Assembly: GCA_013151255.1 (NCBI GenBank)
Contig: JAADIQ010000017.1
Coordinates: 1 to 34,089, forward strand
Length of the DNA stretch: 34,089 nt
Source of the DNA: Alphaproteobacteria bacterium
Lineage (GTDB): Bacteria > Pseudomonadota > Alphaproteobacteria > Caulobacterales > Parvularculaceae
Direction: 5' to 3'
The notes under the pieces are model-generated. The model did no database searches. It was not told the origin of the DNA and was given only the letters and a program-made list of their open reading frames with translations. The translations under genes and the position numbers were made by a program. Shown piece by piece: positions 33,324 to 34,089 of the stretch. The stretch's first letter is position 1; the number at the start of each line of letters is the position of its first letter.

Positions 33324-34010
33324 TTAAGAATTGTCCATTGAGCGGGCAAGCGCGGCGCGAAACGCCTCCAGCGGCGGCGCGTAGAACGCCTCCACCAACG
33401 TCAACACCTCAGCCGGGGCTTTATCGGGCGAGCCGGCCTCAAATGGCGGGGCGGGATCATATTCGATGCCAAGCTGCAGGCTCGAGGCAAATGCCTCGCC
33501 GGCAATTTCCGCCGCCAGGGTGAACGCAAAATCAATCCCCGCGGTGACGCCGCCGCCGGTAAAGATATTGCCGTCGCGCACCACCCGCTCGCGCACCGGA
33601 ATGGCGCCAACCTCCTCCAGTGCTGAGTGAAACGCCCAATGCGTCGTTGCGCGCTTGCCTTTGAGGAGGCCCGCAGCGCCGAGCACAAAAGCGCCGGTGC
33701 AAACCGAAGTGACATATTTCGCCCGCGCGCCCTCGCGCTTAACGAAGTCCATCAACGCCGCGTCATTGATCGCATCATCAACGCCAAAGCCGCCGGGAAT
33801 GCACAAGACATCGGCTGGCGGGCAATCTGCAAACGTAACGGTCGGCGGGATTGTTAACACCGCATCGGTGCTTACCGGCTCAAGCGTTTTTGCCGCCAGA
33901 TGAACGCTCGCGCCCGGCAGACGCGACAACACCTGCAACGGCCCGGTAAAATCGAGCTGGGTAAGGTTCGGGTACAGAACGAAAACGATGTTTAAACTTT
34001 CTTCAGCCAT
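33324..34010 (-). CDS. DJ-1/PfpI family protein (isonitrile hydratase-like)
   Basis: The 228-residue protein has the class I glutamine amidotransferase-like fold: LNIVFVLYPNLTQLDFTGPLQVL at the start with the Asp20 position used by isonitrile hydratases, DVLCIPGGFG, the nucleophile elbow TSVCTGAFVLGAAGLL with Cys104, ATTHWAFHSALEEVGA and IFTGGGVTAGIDFAF. This pattern matches the InhA/isonitrile hydratase group better than chaperone or protease members. GGAGAAG precedes the ATG. No AraC-type DNA-binding domain is fused, so it is not a GlxA-type regulator. Confidence 0.9.
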   Translation of the reverse strand: MAEESLNIVFVLYPNLTQLDFTGPLQVLSRLPGASVHLAAKTLEPVSTDAVLTIPPTVTFADCPPADVLCIPGGFGVDDAINDAALMDFVKREGARAKYVTSVCTGAFVLGAAGLLKGKRATTHWAFHSALEEVGAIPVRERVVRDGNIFTGGGVTAGIDFAFTLAAEIAGEAFASSLQLGIEYDPAPPFEAGSPDKAPAEVLTLVEAFYAPPLEAFRAALARSMDNS

Positions 34011-34019
34011 GACTTCTCC

Positions 34020-34089
34020 TCAACGCCGCCAGCCGGCGACTATTTCCATAACATCAACCGGATCGGCGCCGGCTTTGGCGATCCATGCC
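34020..34089 (-). CDS. C-terminal fragment of an unrecognised gene (cut by window edge)
   Basis: On the minus strand an open frame enters from the right edge and ends at the TGA at 34022-34020, reading AWIAKAGADPVDVMEIVAGWRR in pieces. It lies nine bases before the DJ-1/PfpI start, so the two are probably co-transcribed. The 22 visible residues are too few to name a family. Confidence 0.5.
   Translation of the reverse strand, partial: AWIAKAGADPVDVMEIVAGWRR

Overview
The window reads as chromosomal DNA of a free-living alphaproteobacterium. By order of genes and protein style it is closest to the Caulobacterales/Hyphomonadales/Parvularculales group, but this is inferred from reading alone and no database search was possible. 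Supporting signs are a generally high GC content, separate b and b' subunits in an F0 operon that lacks the F1 genes, an alphaproteobacterial-type Smc, a split glycine decarboxylase (GcvPA/GcvPB), and the order mutY, DUF721, dsbA-like, smc, F0 genes. From memory, Caulobacter keeps that order too. No tRNA, rRNA, CRISPR array, transposase or phage gene was seen.

Layout. 1-1526: acyl-CoA carboxylase carboxyltransferase subunit, converging on a putative HExxH metalloprotease. 2578-4436: mutY coupled to a secreted two-domain protein. 4465-9342: DUF721 (DciA-like) protein, thiol-disulfide lipoprotein and Smc. 9351-10892: a lower-GC amidohydrolase lipoprotein gene, sitting between the real 3' end of smc and a second, 91% identical 110-bp copy of that 3' end. 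11223-14478: F0 ATP synthase operon (atpI, B, E, b', b) with a good promoter, followed by a DUF924 gene. 14468-20940: minus-strand block with a tandem glycine riboswitch, gcvT, gcvH, gcvPA, a strongly AT-rich small membrane-protein gene, gcvPB and a membrane-anchored FMN glutamate-synthase-domain protein. 21045-25633: a Zur-like Fur-family regulator and an iron(III)-type ABC transporter whose permease is divergent from its ATPase and binding protein. 25647-28549: two coupled paralogous amidohydrolases, one of which has lost every metal ligand. 28683-32659: PhoD-type phosphatase, DUF418 membrane protein and a frameshifted adenine deaminase. 32666-33221: frameshifted SYLF/YSC84 lipid-binding protein. 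33324-34089: DJ-1/PfpI protein and the tail of an unrecognised gene.

How the parts work together. The gcv block is a complete T-H-P(A)-P(B) glycine cleavage set under one glycine-sensing leader; the L protein is not in the window. The ATP synthase block supplies only the membrane sector. The ABC genes form one importer. Most other genes are housekeeping or single-gene functions.

The most notable observations are: (1) the duplicated smc tail bracketing an apparently transferred gene; (2) the ~39% GC gene fitted exactly, with coupled start and stop, into the gcvPA-gcvPB junction; (3) the enzyme/pseudoenzyme amidohydrolase pair; (4) two frameshifted genes lying tail to tail, which are either real decay or assembly errors.
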